Positions 6,061 through 14,166 of a stretch of 14,166 nt of DNA are shown piece by piece. Both the position numbers and the translations under genes were made by a program. Source of the stretch: Akkermansia sp. (GTDB taxonomy: Bacteria > Verrucomicrobiota > Verrucomicrobiia > Verrucomicrobiales > Akkermansiaceae). Under the pieces are notes generated by a model. That model made no database searches. It saw only the letters and a program-made list of their open reading frames with translations, and was not told the DNA's origin. Every line of letters begins with the position of its first letter. Positions within the stretch are counted from its first letter, which is position 1. Location of the stretch: NCBI GenBank assembly GCA_017379255.1, contig JAFNWZ010000248.1, forward strand, positions 1 to 14,166, written 5' to 3'.

Positions 6061-7518
6061 TCAGCGGCTGTAGTTGCCGGGGTCCTGGGTGATGGTCACA
6101 TCGTGCGGGTGGCTTTCCTGCAGACCACCGGCGGTGATGCGGACGAAGCGGGCGTGCTCGCGCAGTTCGTTGAGGCTCTTGGCACCGAGGTAGCCCATGC
6201 CGGAGCGCAGACCGCCCACCAGCTGGAAGATGACATCGGCCAGCATGCCCTTGTAGGGAACGCGGGCTTCCACACCCTCGGCCACCAGCTTGCCGCTGCC
6301 GTTCTGGCCGTAGCGGTCGCCGGAGCCGGCACGCATGGCGCCCAGGGAGCCCATGCCGCGGTAGGTCTTGAAGTTGCGGCCCTGGTAGTGCACAACGGCA
6401 CCGGGGCTTTCCTCGCAGCCGGCCAGCAGGCCACCCATCATGATGAGGTCGGCACCGGCGGCAAGCGCCTTCACCACGTCTCCGGAGTAGCGGATACCGC
6501 CGTCGGCAATCACAGTGACGCCAGCCGGGCGGGCCACCTTGGCCACTTCCTGAATGGCGGTGAACTGGGGCATACCCACGCCGGAGATGATGCGGGTGGT
6601 GCAGATGGAACCCGGGCCCACGCCTACCTTGATGGCGCTGGCACCGGCGGAAATGAGGTCGCGGGCGCCGTCCTGGGTCACCACGTTACCAGCCACCACG
6701 GGCTTGCCGAGTTCGCGCAGCTTCTCAATCACGTGCAGCACGCGGCTGGTGTGACCGGTAGCAGCGTCGATGAAGAGGGCATCGGCACCGGCATCCACCA
6801 CTGCCTGGGCTCGGGCCATGAATTCCGGCCCCGGACCTACGGCAGCACCGCAGCGCAGACGGCCCAGTTCATCCTTGGTGGATTCCTGGAAAGCTTCGCG
6901 CTTGCGGATGTCGGTATCGGTAATCAGCCCCACGAGGCAGCCGGCTTCGTCCACCAGGGGCAGCTTTTCAATGCGGTTGCTGTAAAGAATCTTGCGGGCT
7001 TCCTCCTGCGTGGTGGCGGGAGTGCCGGTAATGAGGCGGCTCATGGGGGTCATCACATCAGCCACGCAGAGCTTGTCGAGGTCATTCTGTCCATCCACCA
7101 CGCGCATATCGCGGCCGGTGATGATGCCTACCAGGATATTGCCCTCGGCCACCACGGGCAGACCGGAGAAGCCATGCTCCAGCATGATGCCCTTCACGCG
7201 GCTCAGGCTCATATCGCTGGTCACGGTGAGGGGTTTGGTGATGACGGCGTTCTCGAAACGCTTCACCTTGGCCACCATAGCGGCCTGGTCGTCGATGCGG
7301 TTGTTGCGGTGAATCACACCCAGACCGCCTTCGCGGGCCATCGCAATGGCCATTTCAACCTCTGTCACCGTATCCATCGGCGCAGAGAGGAAGGGAAGGC
7401 GCAGCGGAATGCCAGCGCAAAGCTGGGAAGAAGGGTCGGCCTCGCCGGGAAGAATCGTGCTCAGGCAAGGCAGCAGGAGCACGTCGTCAAATGTAAGTCC
7501 AAGCTGAATTTCTGCCAT
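6061..7518 (-). CDS. guaB: IMP dehydrogenase
   Basis: Oxidises IMP to XMP with NAD+, the committed step of guanine nucleotide synthesis in the cytoplasm. From the ATG at 7518 the protein has 485 residues, the usual bacterial length. Visible are the N-terminal [10 protein letters not shown], two CBS domains (about 95-205), the catalytic loop [11 protein letters not shown] with Cys306, the phosphate-binding [11 protein letters not shown] (337-347), [10 protein letters not shown] (386-395) and the flap pair Arg402-Tyr403. All catalytic features are present. The frame extends nine codons upstream to an ATG at 7545, but those residues do not belong to the family, and a promoter-like sequence ends just before 7518. 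The gene is divergent from acnA across about 500 bp of repeat-rich DNA, and inverted heptamer blocks flank it. The CBS domains suggest the nucleotide control known in the family. Confidence 0.97.
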   Translation of the reverse strand: MAEIQLGLTFDDVLLLPCLSTILPGEADPSSQLCAGIPLRLPFLSAPMDTVTEVEMAIAMAREGGLGVIHRNNRIDDQAAMVAKVKRFENAVITKPLTVTSDMSLSRVKGIMLEHGFSGLPVVAEGNILVGIITGRDMRVVDGQNDLDKLCVADVMTPMSRLITGTPATTQEEARKILYSNRIEKLPLVDEAGCLVGLITDTDIRKREAFQESTKDELGRLRCGAAVGPGPEFMARAQAVVDAGADALFIDAATGHTSRVLHVIEKLRELGKPVVAGNVVTQDGARDLISAGASAIKVGVGPGSICTTRIISGVGMPQFTAIQEVAKVARPAGVTVIADGGIRYSGDVVKALAAGADLIMMGGLLAGCEESPGAVVHYQGRNFKTYRGMGSLGAMRAGSGDRYGQNGSGKLVAEGVEARVPYKGMLADVIFQLVGGLRSGMGYLGAKSLNELREHARFVRITAGGLQESHPHDVTITQDPGNYSR

Positions 7519-7523
7519 AGCGG

Positions 7524-7552
7524 AGACTACTACGCCACGCACCATTTTGCAA
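7524..7552 (-). promoter_or_regulatory. Possible guaB promoter giving a leaderless mRNA
   Basis: Minus strand: TTGCAA (7547-7552), 17-bp spacer, then a weak -10 TAGTCT (7524-7529). It resembles the tRNA-Asn promoter, sharing CTTGCAA and a GTAGTA step before the -10. The expected start, about 7 nt downstream, falls on the ATG at 7518. The -10 is poor, so this is tentative. Confidence 0.4.
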
Positions 7553-7597
7553 GCCTAATCTGCTCAAAACGTGATTTTTTATTCAGAAAAGCACCGG

Positions 7598-7652
7598 ATT
7601 ATATGCAATTATATGCAAAGTCGCATATAATTGCATATAATTCCATATAAAT
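7598..7652. repeat. Phased 10-bp element P1 upstream of guaB
   Basis: Two ATTATATGCA units (7598-7607, 7608-7617), a 5-bp spacer, then three inverted units: GCATATAATT twice and CCATATAAAT. The centre is a long inverted repeat with 19-bp arms (7598-7616 with 7623-7641). It matches P2 (7871-7925) at about 47 of 55 positions, and both are followed by CGGG. It lies 80 bp upstream of the guaB ATG. The 10-bp spacing puts each unit on the same helix face, which suggests a multi-site operator or bent DNA. Confidence 0.85.
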
Positions 7653-7714
7653 CGGGTCTGATTCAGATTTGCTGATGCTTGTGTGCATAATGGCGCAACA
7701 AATTGGACGTTGTA

Positions 7715-7742
7715 GAGTGAATAGTGAATAAGGAATAGTGAA
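7715..7742. repeat. Heptamer block H4 (inverted partner of H3, upstream of guaB)
   Basis: Four 7-bp units (7715-7721, 7722-7728, 7729-7735, 7736-7742), for example GAGTGAA and TAGTGAA. H3 and H4 are inverted and enclose the whole guaB gene with its promoter and P1. Confidence 0.75.
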
Positions 7743-7757
7743 TTGTTGTCCATACAG

Positions 7758-7829
7758 GCGGTCATCCCGACCGCGGATTATTGAGCCCGCCAGGGCGACA
7801 GCTGTCAGGCAGGCGGAAAAGCTGCCTGA
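7758..7829. other. Two hairpins in the guaB-acnA intergenic region
   Basis: First hairpin: GCGGTC (7758-7763) with GACCGC (7769-7774), 5-nt loop. Second: TCAGGCAG (7805-7812) with CTGCCTGA (7822-7829), 9-nt loop. Neither has a T-run. This GC-rich part between H4 and P2 has no open frame worth calling; a structured small RNA or a remnant of a short mobile unit is possible but unproven. Confidence 0.5.
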
Positions 7830-7870
7830 TTTCCCCGGAAAAGGATGAAATCCGCCGGTAAAAATATCGA

Positions 7871-7925
7871 ATTATATGCAATTATATGCAAGAGTCCATA
7901 TAATTGCATATAAATCCACATAAAA
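7871..7925. repeat. Phased 10-bp element P2 upstream of acnA
   Basis: Same design as P1: ATTATATGCA twice (7871-7890), 5-bp spacer, then CCATATAATT, GCATATAAAT and a decayed CCACATAAAA. The left 20 bp equal those of P1. It ends 33 bp before the acnA -35 box, a position suited to an activator or an upstream promoter element. Confidence 0.85.
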
Positions 7926-7958
7926 CGGGCAAAAAACGGCATAAAGTGTTTTCCTGAC

Positions 7959-7986
7959 TTGCAATCCGGGGGCATTGGTGTATACT
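7959..7986 (+). promoter_or_regulatory. Promoter of acnA-aroC
   Basis: TTGCAA (7959-7964), 16-bp spacer, TATACT (7981-7986). The -35 context GACTTGCAAT is identical to that of the tRNA-Asn promoter. The predicted start near 7993 leaves a leader of about 34 nt. Confidence 0.65.
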
Positions 7987-8026
7987 TGCCGCGGTTTATT
8001 CACAGAAACTCCAAACAATAAGAGCA

Positions 8027-10744
<2,718 letters not shown>

Positions 10745-10751
10745 TCACACC

Positions 10752-11834
10752 ATGTCCAGTTCTTTCGGCTCTGTATTCCGCATCAGCACCTGGGGTGAAT
10801 CCCACGGTGTCGGCGTAGGCGTGGTCATTGACGGCTGCCCGGCGCGTGTGCCGCTCACCCGCGATATGATACAGGCCGAGCTGGACCGACGCCGCCCGGG
10901 GCAGAGCGACATCGTGACCCCGCGCAACGAAGCCGACAGCGTGGAAATCCTCTCCGGCGTGCTGGACGGGCTCACCCTGGGAACCCCCATTGCCCTCTCC
11001 GTACGCAACAAGGACCAGCGTTCCACCGCCTACGATGAAATGCAGCACACCTACCGTCCCTCCCACGCCGACTACTGCTACGATGCCAAGTACGGCATCC
11101 GCGCCTGGGCGGGTGGCGGCCGGGCCAGCGCCCGCGAGACCATCGGCCGCGTGGCCGCAGGTGCGGTGGCACGCGCCGTAGTGCGCGCTATCTGCCCGCA
11201 GGTGGAGGTCCTGGCATGGGTGCAGCAGGTGCACACCATCACCTGCCCCGTACCCGCGGCAGAAGTGAGTGCCGCTGCGGTTGAATCCAACATCGTCCGC
11301 ACGGCCGATGCCGCCACGGCAGAACAGATGGCAGCCGCCATCCGCGCGGCCCGCAGTGCGGGCGATTCGCTGGGCGGCGTGGTAGCCTGCACCGTGCGCA
11401 ACTGCCCGGTGGGACTGGGTGACCCGGTGTTCGACAAGCTGGAGGCCACGCTGGCGCATGCCATGCTGAGCATTCCGGCATGCAAGGGCTTTGAGGTCGG
11501 CAGCGGTTTTGCTGCCCCCCTGCTGAAAGGCAGCGAACACAACGATGCCTTCTACATGGATGGCGCGCGCGTACGCACGCGCACTAACAATTCCGGCGGC
11601 ATCCAGGGCGGCATTTCCAACGGCGAGGACATCAACCTGCGCCTGGCCTTCAAACCCACTGCCACCCTCATGCTGGAGCAGGAAACCGTGAACGATGCCC
11701 ACGAAGCCGCCACCCTGCGCGGCAAAGGCCGCCACGACCCCTGCGTGCTGCCCCGCGCCGTGCCCGTAGTCGAGGCTATGGCCTGGATTGTGCTCTGCGA
11801 CCACCTGCTTAAACAGCGCTGCTGCGCTGTTTAA
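10752..11834 (+). CDS. aroC: Chorismate synthase
   Basis: Converts 5-enolpyruvylshikimate-3-phosphate to chorismate, the last shikimate-pathway step, using reduced FMN without net redox change. The 360-residue length is typical. Signatures are the N-terminal [20 protein letters not shown] (GESHG at 15-19), [20 protein letters not shown] near 112-131 with the flavin/substrate-binding Arg residues, the [16 protein letters not shown] segment near 279-294, and [17 protein letters not shown] near the C terminus. The start at 10752 lies 7 bp beyond the acnA stop with no ribosome site, so translational coupling with acnA is plausible. This pairing of a TCA enzyme with a shikimate enzyme is not a known pathway cluster. 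The last codons and the stop lie in a perfect hairpin (11808-11835). A free flavin reductase could supply FMNH2; the one at 5473 is a conceivable but unproven partner. Confidence 0.98.
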   Translation: MSSSFGSVFRISTWGESHGVGVGVVIDGCPARVPLTRDMIQAELDRRRPGQSDIVTPRNEADSVEILSGVLDGLTLGTPIALSVRNKDQRSTAYDEMQHTYRPSHADYCYDAKYGIRAWAGGGRASARETIGRVAAGAVARAVVRAICPQVEVLAWVQQVHTITCPVPAAEVSAAAVESNIVRTADAATAEQMAAAIRAARSAGDSLGGVVACTVRNCPVGLGDPVFDKLEATLAHAMLSIPACKGFEVGSGFAAPLLKGSEHNDAFYMDGARVRTRTNNSGGIQGGISNGEDINLRLAFKPTATLMLEQETVNDAHEAATLRGKGRHDPCVLPRAVPVVEAMAWIVLCDHLLKQRCCAV

Positions 11835-11835
11835 G
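11808..11835 (+). other. Perfect hairpin spanning the aroC stop codon
   Basis: CTTAAACAGCGC (11808-11819) and GCGCTGTTTAAG (11824-11835) form a 12-bp perfect stem around TGCT, with the TAA inside the right arm. No T-run follows, so it is not a standard terminator; it could protect the mRNA 3' end. No better terminator for acnA-aroC is visible before the convergent gene. Confidence 0.7.
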
Positions 11836-11863
11836 TACGAAGGACGAAGTGGGAGGTACGAAG
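11836..11863. repeat. Heptamer block H5 (inverted partner of H6)
   Basis: Four 7-bp units (11836-11842, 11843-11849, 11850-11856, 11857-11863), such as TACGAAG and GACGAAG, starting directly after the hairpin at the aroC stop. The words reappear reversed in H6. Confidence 0.7.
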
Positions 11864-12021
11864 TGAAAATCAGCTGCGCTTCCGGCTACCGCCGGGCGCG
11901 CAGAGAATTTTGCGATATTTGCACTTACTGCCCCGGCTCTTGAAAGCCTGACGACACCGTTTTGCTTACATCTCAGCCGTAAGCTCCACTTAATCCTTCC
12001 CCGCAGGCGTAGCCTGCCAGT

Positions 12022-12049
12022 TTCCACACTTCGTACCTCGTACCTTTCG
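12022..12049. repeat. Heptamer block H6 (inverted partner of H5)
   Basis: Units CTTCGTA (12029-12035) and CCTCGTA (12036-12042) with weaker flanking units. On the minus strand these read TACGAAG and TACGAGG, matching H5. H5 and H6 enclose about 160 bp between convergent aroC and the M50 protease gene; that spacer has a small GCAGGC/GCCTGC hairpin (12003-12017) and no gene. Confidence 0.65.
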
Positions 12050-12054
12050 AGCCT

Positions 12055-12816
12055 TTACTTCTTTTTCCGGAACACGCGCAGGTACTGCCAGTTGATGTAG
12101 GCCAGGTAGCCCAGAATCAGCATATTGAACCACTGGGCTTCCAGAATGGCCCAGAAAGCCAGCCCGGTGCAGAGCACCAGCCCCAGCACGCAGGGCACCA
12201 GGTAATTCTTCAGCAGAGAACCCAGGAATTTTCCGCCGTCGAGCGGAAAGATGGGCAGCAGGTTGAACACGCTCCACCAGAAGCACACCAGTATACCCAC
12301 TGTGTAGAACTGGAGCAGCATGGCGGGAATCTCACGGGACATAAGCCCCAGCGCCAGCTGCTGCTGCAAATCCATGGGCAGATACTCACGCCACGGCATC
12401 TGGTAGGCATACTGCACCCCTGCCCAGGCATTCCCCAGCTGCAGACCGAACACCAGGCCGAACACACCACAGAGCACCAGCGAAGCCAGCGGCCCCGCCA
12501 GCACAACCAGCAGATAACGCCAGCGCTGCTGCGGCAGAGTCAGAAATGAGGTAGTGCCCCCCATGCCGGCAATCTCGATGCCCTCTACCAGCGCCCCGGT
12601 GGCGCGCCCGGTGAACGCATGCCCGAACTCATGCACCAGCAGGCAAAGCATGCCCGCTACCATAAAAATCAGCGTCTGGGTCAGATCTTCGCTCGTGCTC
12701 ACCCCGAAAGCACCACCCAGCAGCGCCAGCACCACCCAGGCCATGGGCTGGATACTCACAGGAATGCCGAAAAAGGAGAAACGGAGGGTCCAAGGGTGCG
12801 GATTCTGGGCTTGCAT
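12055..12816 (-). CDS. Site-2-protease-like membrane metalloprotease (M50 family)
   Basis: A 253-residue polytopic inner-membrane zinc protease. The catalytic HEFGH is at residues 62-66 in a hydrophobic helix, and the second M50 signature NLLPIFPLDGG at 185-195 supplies the third zinc ligand (Asp193). Hydrophobic stretches near 26-40, 48-64, 102-128, 165-190, 206-226 and 230-242 suggest six membrane segments. There is no PDZ domain and no CBS domain, so it is a minimal S2P rather than an RseP/RasP orthologue. Family members cut membrane-embedded anti-sigma factors or other transmembrane proteins; the substrate is unknown and no sigma or anti-sigma gene is adjacent. The ATG at 12816 lies 6 bp beyond a good -10 box, suggesting a leaderless mRNA. 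It is convergent with aroC and divergent from tRNA-Asn. The C-terminal FRKKK is a likely cytoplasmic tail. Confidence 0.92.
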   Translation of the reverse strand: MQAQNPHPWTLRFSFFGIPVSIQPMAWVVLALLGGAFGVSTSEDLTQTLIFMVAGMLCLLVHEFGHAFTGRATGALVEGIEIAGMGGTTSFLTLPQQRWRYLLVVLAGPLASLVLCGVFGLVFGLQLGNAWAGVQYAYQMPWREYLPMDLQQQLALGLMSREIPAMLLQFYTVGILVCFWWSVFNLLPIFPLDGGKFLGSLLKNYLVPCVLGLVLCTGLAFWAILEAQWFNMLILGYLAYINWQYLRVFRKKK

Positions 12817-12822
12817 AAGCCC

Positions 12823-12852
12823 ATTTTACCCTGTTCAGACATCATTTTGCAA
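12823..12852 (-). promoter_or_regulatory. Promoter of the M50 protease gene (probably leaderless)
   Basis: Minus strand TTGCAA (12847-12852), 18-bp spacer, TAAAAT (12823-12828, five of six matches). Only GGGCTT separates the -10 from the ATG at 12816, so transcription should start at or within a base or two of the start codon. Confidence 0.6.
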
Positions 12853-12881
12853 CAAAATTTGAATTTTCTTTCAAAAAAGAC

Positions 12882-12910
12882 TTGCAATGCGACGCGCAAA
12901 GTAGTAATAT
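12882..12910 (+). promoter_or_regulatory. Promoter of tRNA-Asn
   Basis: TTGCAA (12882-12887), 17-bp spacer, TAATAT (12905-12910). The transcript should start near 12917. The leader before the tRNA can fold CCCCG (12920-12924) with CGGGG (12929-12933) around a GTAA tetraloop. Confidence 0.7.
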
Positions 12911-12942
12911 CTGCCCGCACCCCGGTAACGGGGAAAGCAAAA

Positions 12943-13014
12943 TCCGGCGTAGCTCAGCGGAAGAGCGGATGACTGTTAATCATTAGGTCGTTGGTTCGAT
13001 CCCAACCGCCGGAG
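12943..13014 (+). tRNA. tRNA-Asn (anticodon GTT)
   Basis: A full cloverleaf of 72 nt. The acceptor stem is TCCGGCG with CGCCGGA (13007-13013), discriminator G at 13014. The D stem is GCTC/GAGC, the anticodon stem GATGA/TCATT with loop CTGTTAA and anticodon GTT, and the T stem GTTGG/CCAAC around TTCGATC. CCA is not encoded. It is a single gene with its own promoter and terminator. Confidence 0.97.
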
Positions 13015-13019
13015 TAAGG

Positions 13020-13057
13020 AAGCCCAGCAAGTCAACTTGCCGGGCTTCTTTGTTTTT
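13020..13057 (+). terminator. Rho-independent terminator of tRNA-Asn
   Basis: AAGCCCAGCAAG (13020-13031) pairs with CTTGCCGGGCTT (13036-13047) with one mismatch around a 4-nt loop, followed by CTTTGTTTTT. It begins 6 nt after the tRNA. Confidence 0.9.
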
Positions 13058-13059
13058 CC

Positions 13060-13088
13060 TTGCCAAGCGTCCTCCGGCAGTGTATGCT
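13060..13088 (+). promoter_or_regulatory. Promoter of the Rid-family gene
   Basis: TTGCCA (13060-13065), 17-bp spacer, TATGCT (13083-13088). It starts right after the tRNA terminator; the predicted leader is about 26 nt and has no ribosome site. Confidence 0.55.
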
Positions 13089-13120
13089 GGACACCAACAG
13101 GAACACAATATCATATTTCT

Positions 13121-13591
13121 ATGGAATTCAACTTTGAAGCACTTGAAAAGAAAGGGTTGAAGCTCAACCCCGCCCCCGCTCCCGTAGGCTCATATGTGCA
13201 GTGCATCCGCACAGGCAATTACCTGCACCTTTCCGGCGGCATCTCCATCAATGGCGATGTGGCGATTTACGGCAAACTGGGGGCCGAAGTCAGTATTGAA
13301 GACGGCCAGCGCGCCGCCCAGGCTGCCATTCTGAACCGTCTGGCCGTGATTCAGGCCGAACTGGGCAGCTTTGCCCCGCTGCGCAAGATCGTGGCCGTGA
13401 ACGGTTTTGTGAACTGCACCCCGGATTTCACCGACCAGGCCAAGGTGCTCAACGGTGCCTCCGACCTGCTGGTGGAGCTGCTGGGCCCGGAAGCTGCGCA
13501 CACGCGCTCTGCCGTGGGCGTGCCCAGCCTGCCGCTGGGCGTGGCGGTTGAAATCAACATGATTGTGGAGTTCGACCCCGCCGCCTGCTGA
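13121..13591 (+). CDS. Rid-family (RidA/YjgF/YER057c/UK114-like) protein
   Basis: A 156-residue protein from the ATG at 13121; the frame extends upstream to 13037, but those residues run back over the promoter and do not match the family. It is longer than classical RidA (about 128 residues) and fits the longer YjgF/UK114-like group. Visible are YVQCIRTGNYLHLSGGIS near 25-42, the helix AAQAAILNRLAVIQAELG (65-82), IVAVNGFVNC (90-99) and the C-terminal TRSAVGVPSLPLGVAVEI (128-145) with Arg129, the position of the Arg that RidA needs for imine/enamine hydrolysis, and Glu144. The likely role is deamination or quenching of reactive enamines/imines made by PLP enzymes, in the cytoplasm as a trimer; activity in this subgroup is less well established. 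coaC follows after 27 bp on the same strand, so the two probably form an operon. Confidence 0.92.
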   Translation: MEFNFEALEKKGLKLNPAPAPVGSYVQCIRTGNYLHLSGGISINGDVAIYGKLGAEVSIEDGQRAAQAAILNRLAVIQAELGSFAPLRKIVAVNGFVNCTPDFTDQAKVLNGASDLLVELLGPEAAHTRSAVGVPSLPLGVAVEINMIVEFDPAAC

Positions 13592-13618
13592 TTCTGAATC
13601 CCCGTTTCCGAAAGCGTC

Positions 13619-14161
13619 ATGGCCACCATCGTACTGGGAGTCTGCGGTTCCATCGCTGCCTACAAGGCCGCGGGCGTGGCCTCGCGCCTCGTCAAGCTGG
13701 GGCATGAGGTGCACTGCGTGTGCACCCCCGCCGCGCTGGAATTTGTGACCCCGCTCACGCTCATGACGCTTTCGCGCAACCCGGTCGTCACCACCTTTGC
13801 GGACGAAACAGGCAGCTGGGTACCCGTGCATATCGACCTGGCCCAGCGGGCCGATGTGCTGGCCATAGTGCCAGCCTCCGCCAACACCATGGCCTGCATG
13901 GCACATGGCCAGTGTCCGAACGCCCTCACCAGCCTGTACCTGGCCTACCGCGGCCCGGTGCTCATCTTCCCTGCCATGAACGGCATGATGTGGGAACACC
14001 CCGCCACCCAGGCCAACGCCGCCACCCTGGCCTCCCGTCCGCAGCACCGCATCATCGGCCCGGCTGAAGATGGCATGCTGGCCTGCGGCACCAGCGGCAA
14101 GGGACGCCTGGTGGCAGAAGACCTCATTGTGCAGGAAATCCTGGCAGTCCTGCCGCAATAA
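13619..14161 (+). CDS. coaC: Phosphopantothenoylcysteine decarboxylase (stand-alone CoaC)
   Basis: An FMN-dependent HFCD-family flavoprotein that decarboxylates 4'-phosphopantothenoylcysteine to 4'-phosphopantetheine in coenzyme A synthesis. The 180-residue length matches the CoaC half only; the CoaB synthetase domain usually fused to it in bacteria is absent, and the stop at 14159-14161 is followed by only five bases, so a separate coaB could lie beyond the window. Signatures are the flavin-binding GVCGSIAAYKA (7-17), the active-site His71 in VHIDLAQ, PASANT (85-90), the substrate-clamp PAMN with Asn121, and the Cys156 flap ACGTSGKGRL (155-164). All three expected catalytic residues (His, Asn, Cys) are present, which separates it from UbiX-type relatives. 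It lies 27 bp after the Rid-family gene with no ribosome site or promoter of its own, so it is probably co-transcribed. Confidence 0.9.
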   Translation: MATIVLGVCGSIAAYKAAGVASRLVKLGHEVHCVCTPAALEFVTPLTLMTLSRNPVVTTFADETGSWVPVHIDLAQRADVLAIVPASANTMACMAHGQCPNALTSLYLAYRGPVLIFPAMNGMMWEHPATQANAATLASRPQHRIIGPAEDGMLACGTSGKGRLVAEDLIVQEILAVLPQ

Positions 14162-14166
14162 AAATC

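Noticed and set aside
6103..7650. 515-codon open frame antisense to guaB
   Set aside because: Same His/Gly/Ala-rich shadow pattern; guaB has all family motifs on the minus strand.
7583..7765. 60-codon minus-strand frame
   Set aside because: Made mostly of repeat elements P1 and H4; composition reflects the repeats.
11809..12027. 72-codon minus-strand frame between aroC and the M50 protease
   Set aside because: Overlaps the aroC-end hairpin and H5; no domain and no start signals.
13190..14158. 322-codon open frame antisense to the Rid and coaC genes
   Set aside because: Runs across two well-supported genes and the gap between them; composition is that of a shadow frame.

Overview
The window looks like a piece of chromosome from a Verrucomicrobiota bacterium, most likely an Akkermansia-type member of the Akkermansiaceae. 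Three things suggest this: a short secreted protein with a C-terminal VPEP / hydrophobic / RRRRK sorting tail next to a large Cys-containing autotransporter with a final Phe; GC-rich housekeeping genes; and near absence of Shine-Dalgarno sequences. This assignment is inference; no rRNA or marker search was possible.

Left part (1-5472) is accessory in character. A lone AAA-type ATPase with a C-terminal winged-helix-like end (277-1446, minus) is bracketed by 66-bp direct repeats that match at 64 of 66 positions. Next come a PEP-CTERM protein (1648-2334, minus) with a textbook terminator and a divergently transcribed autotransporter (2481-4952, plus) with its own terminator. Two inverted copies of an 11+5+11 palindrome flank the autotransporter. 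A gene-free stretch follows (5037-5472).

Right part (5473-14161) is housekeeping: a flavin reductase-family protein (minus), IMP dehydrogenase guaB (minus), then divergently the pair aconitase acnA - chorismate synthase aroC (plus), a site-2-protease-like M50 membrane metalloprotease (minus), tRNA-Asn(GTT) with promoter and terminator, a Rid-family protein and a stand-alone phosphopantothenoylcysteine decarboxylase (plus). These serve guanine nucleotide synthesis, the TCA cycle, aromatic amino acid synthesis, imine/enamine detoxification and coenzyme A synthesis; apart from acnA-aroC and ridA-coaC they are not obvious pathway clusters.

The most interesting material is between the genes. (1) Seven intergenic blocks, each about four degenerate 7-bp units long, use locus-specific words but the same architecture; six form three inverted pairs, one of which encloses guaB. 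(2) Two 55-bp elements built from 10-bp AT-rich units (two units, 5-bp spacer, three inverted units) lie upstream of guaB and of acnA; a looser 10-bp array lies in the ATPase direct repeats. (3) Promoters with a TTGCAA -35 box recur; two (guaB and the M50 protease) put the expected transcription start at the ATG, suggesting leaderless mRNAs. The ATPase gene is the exception, with TTGACA and a strong GGAGGA ribosome site. No CRISPR array, rRNA, transposase, integrase or phage gene was seen.
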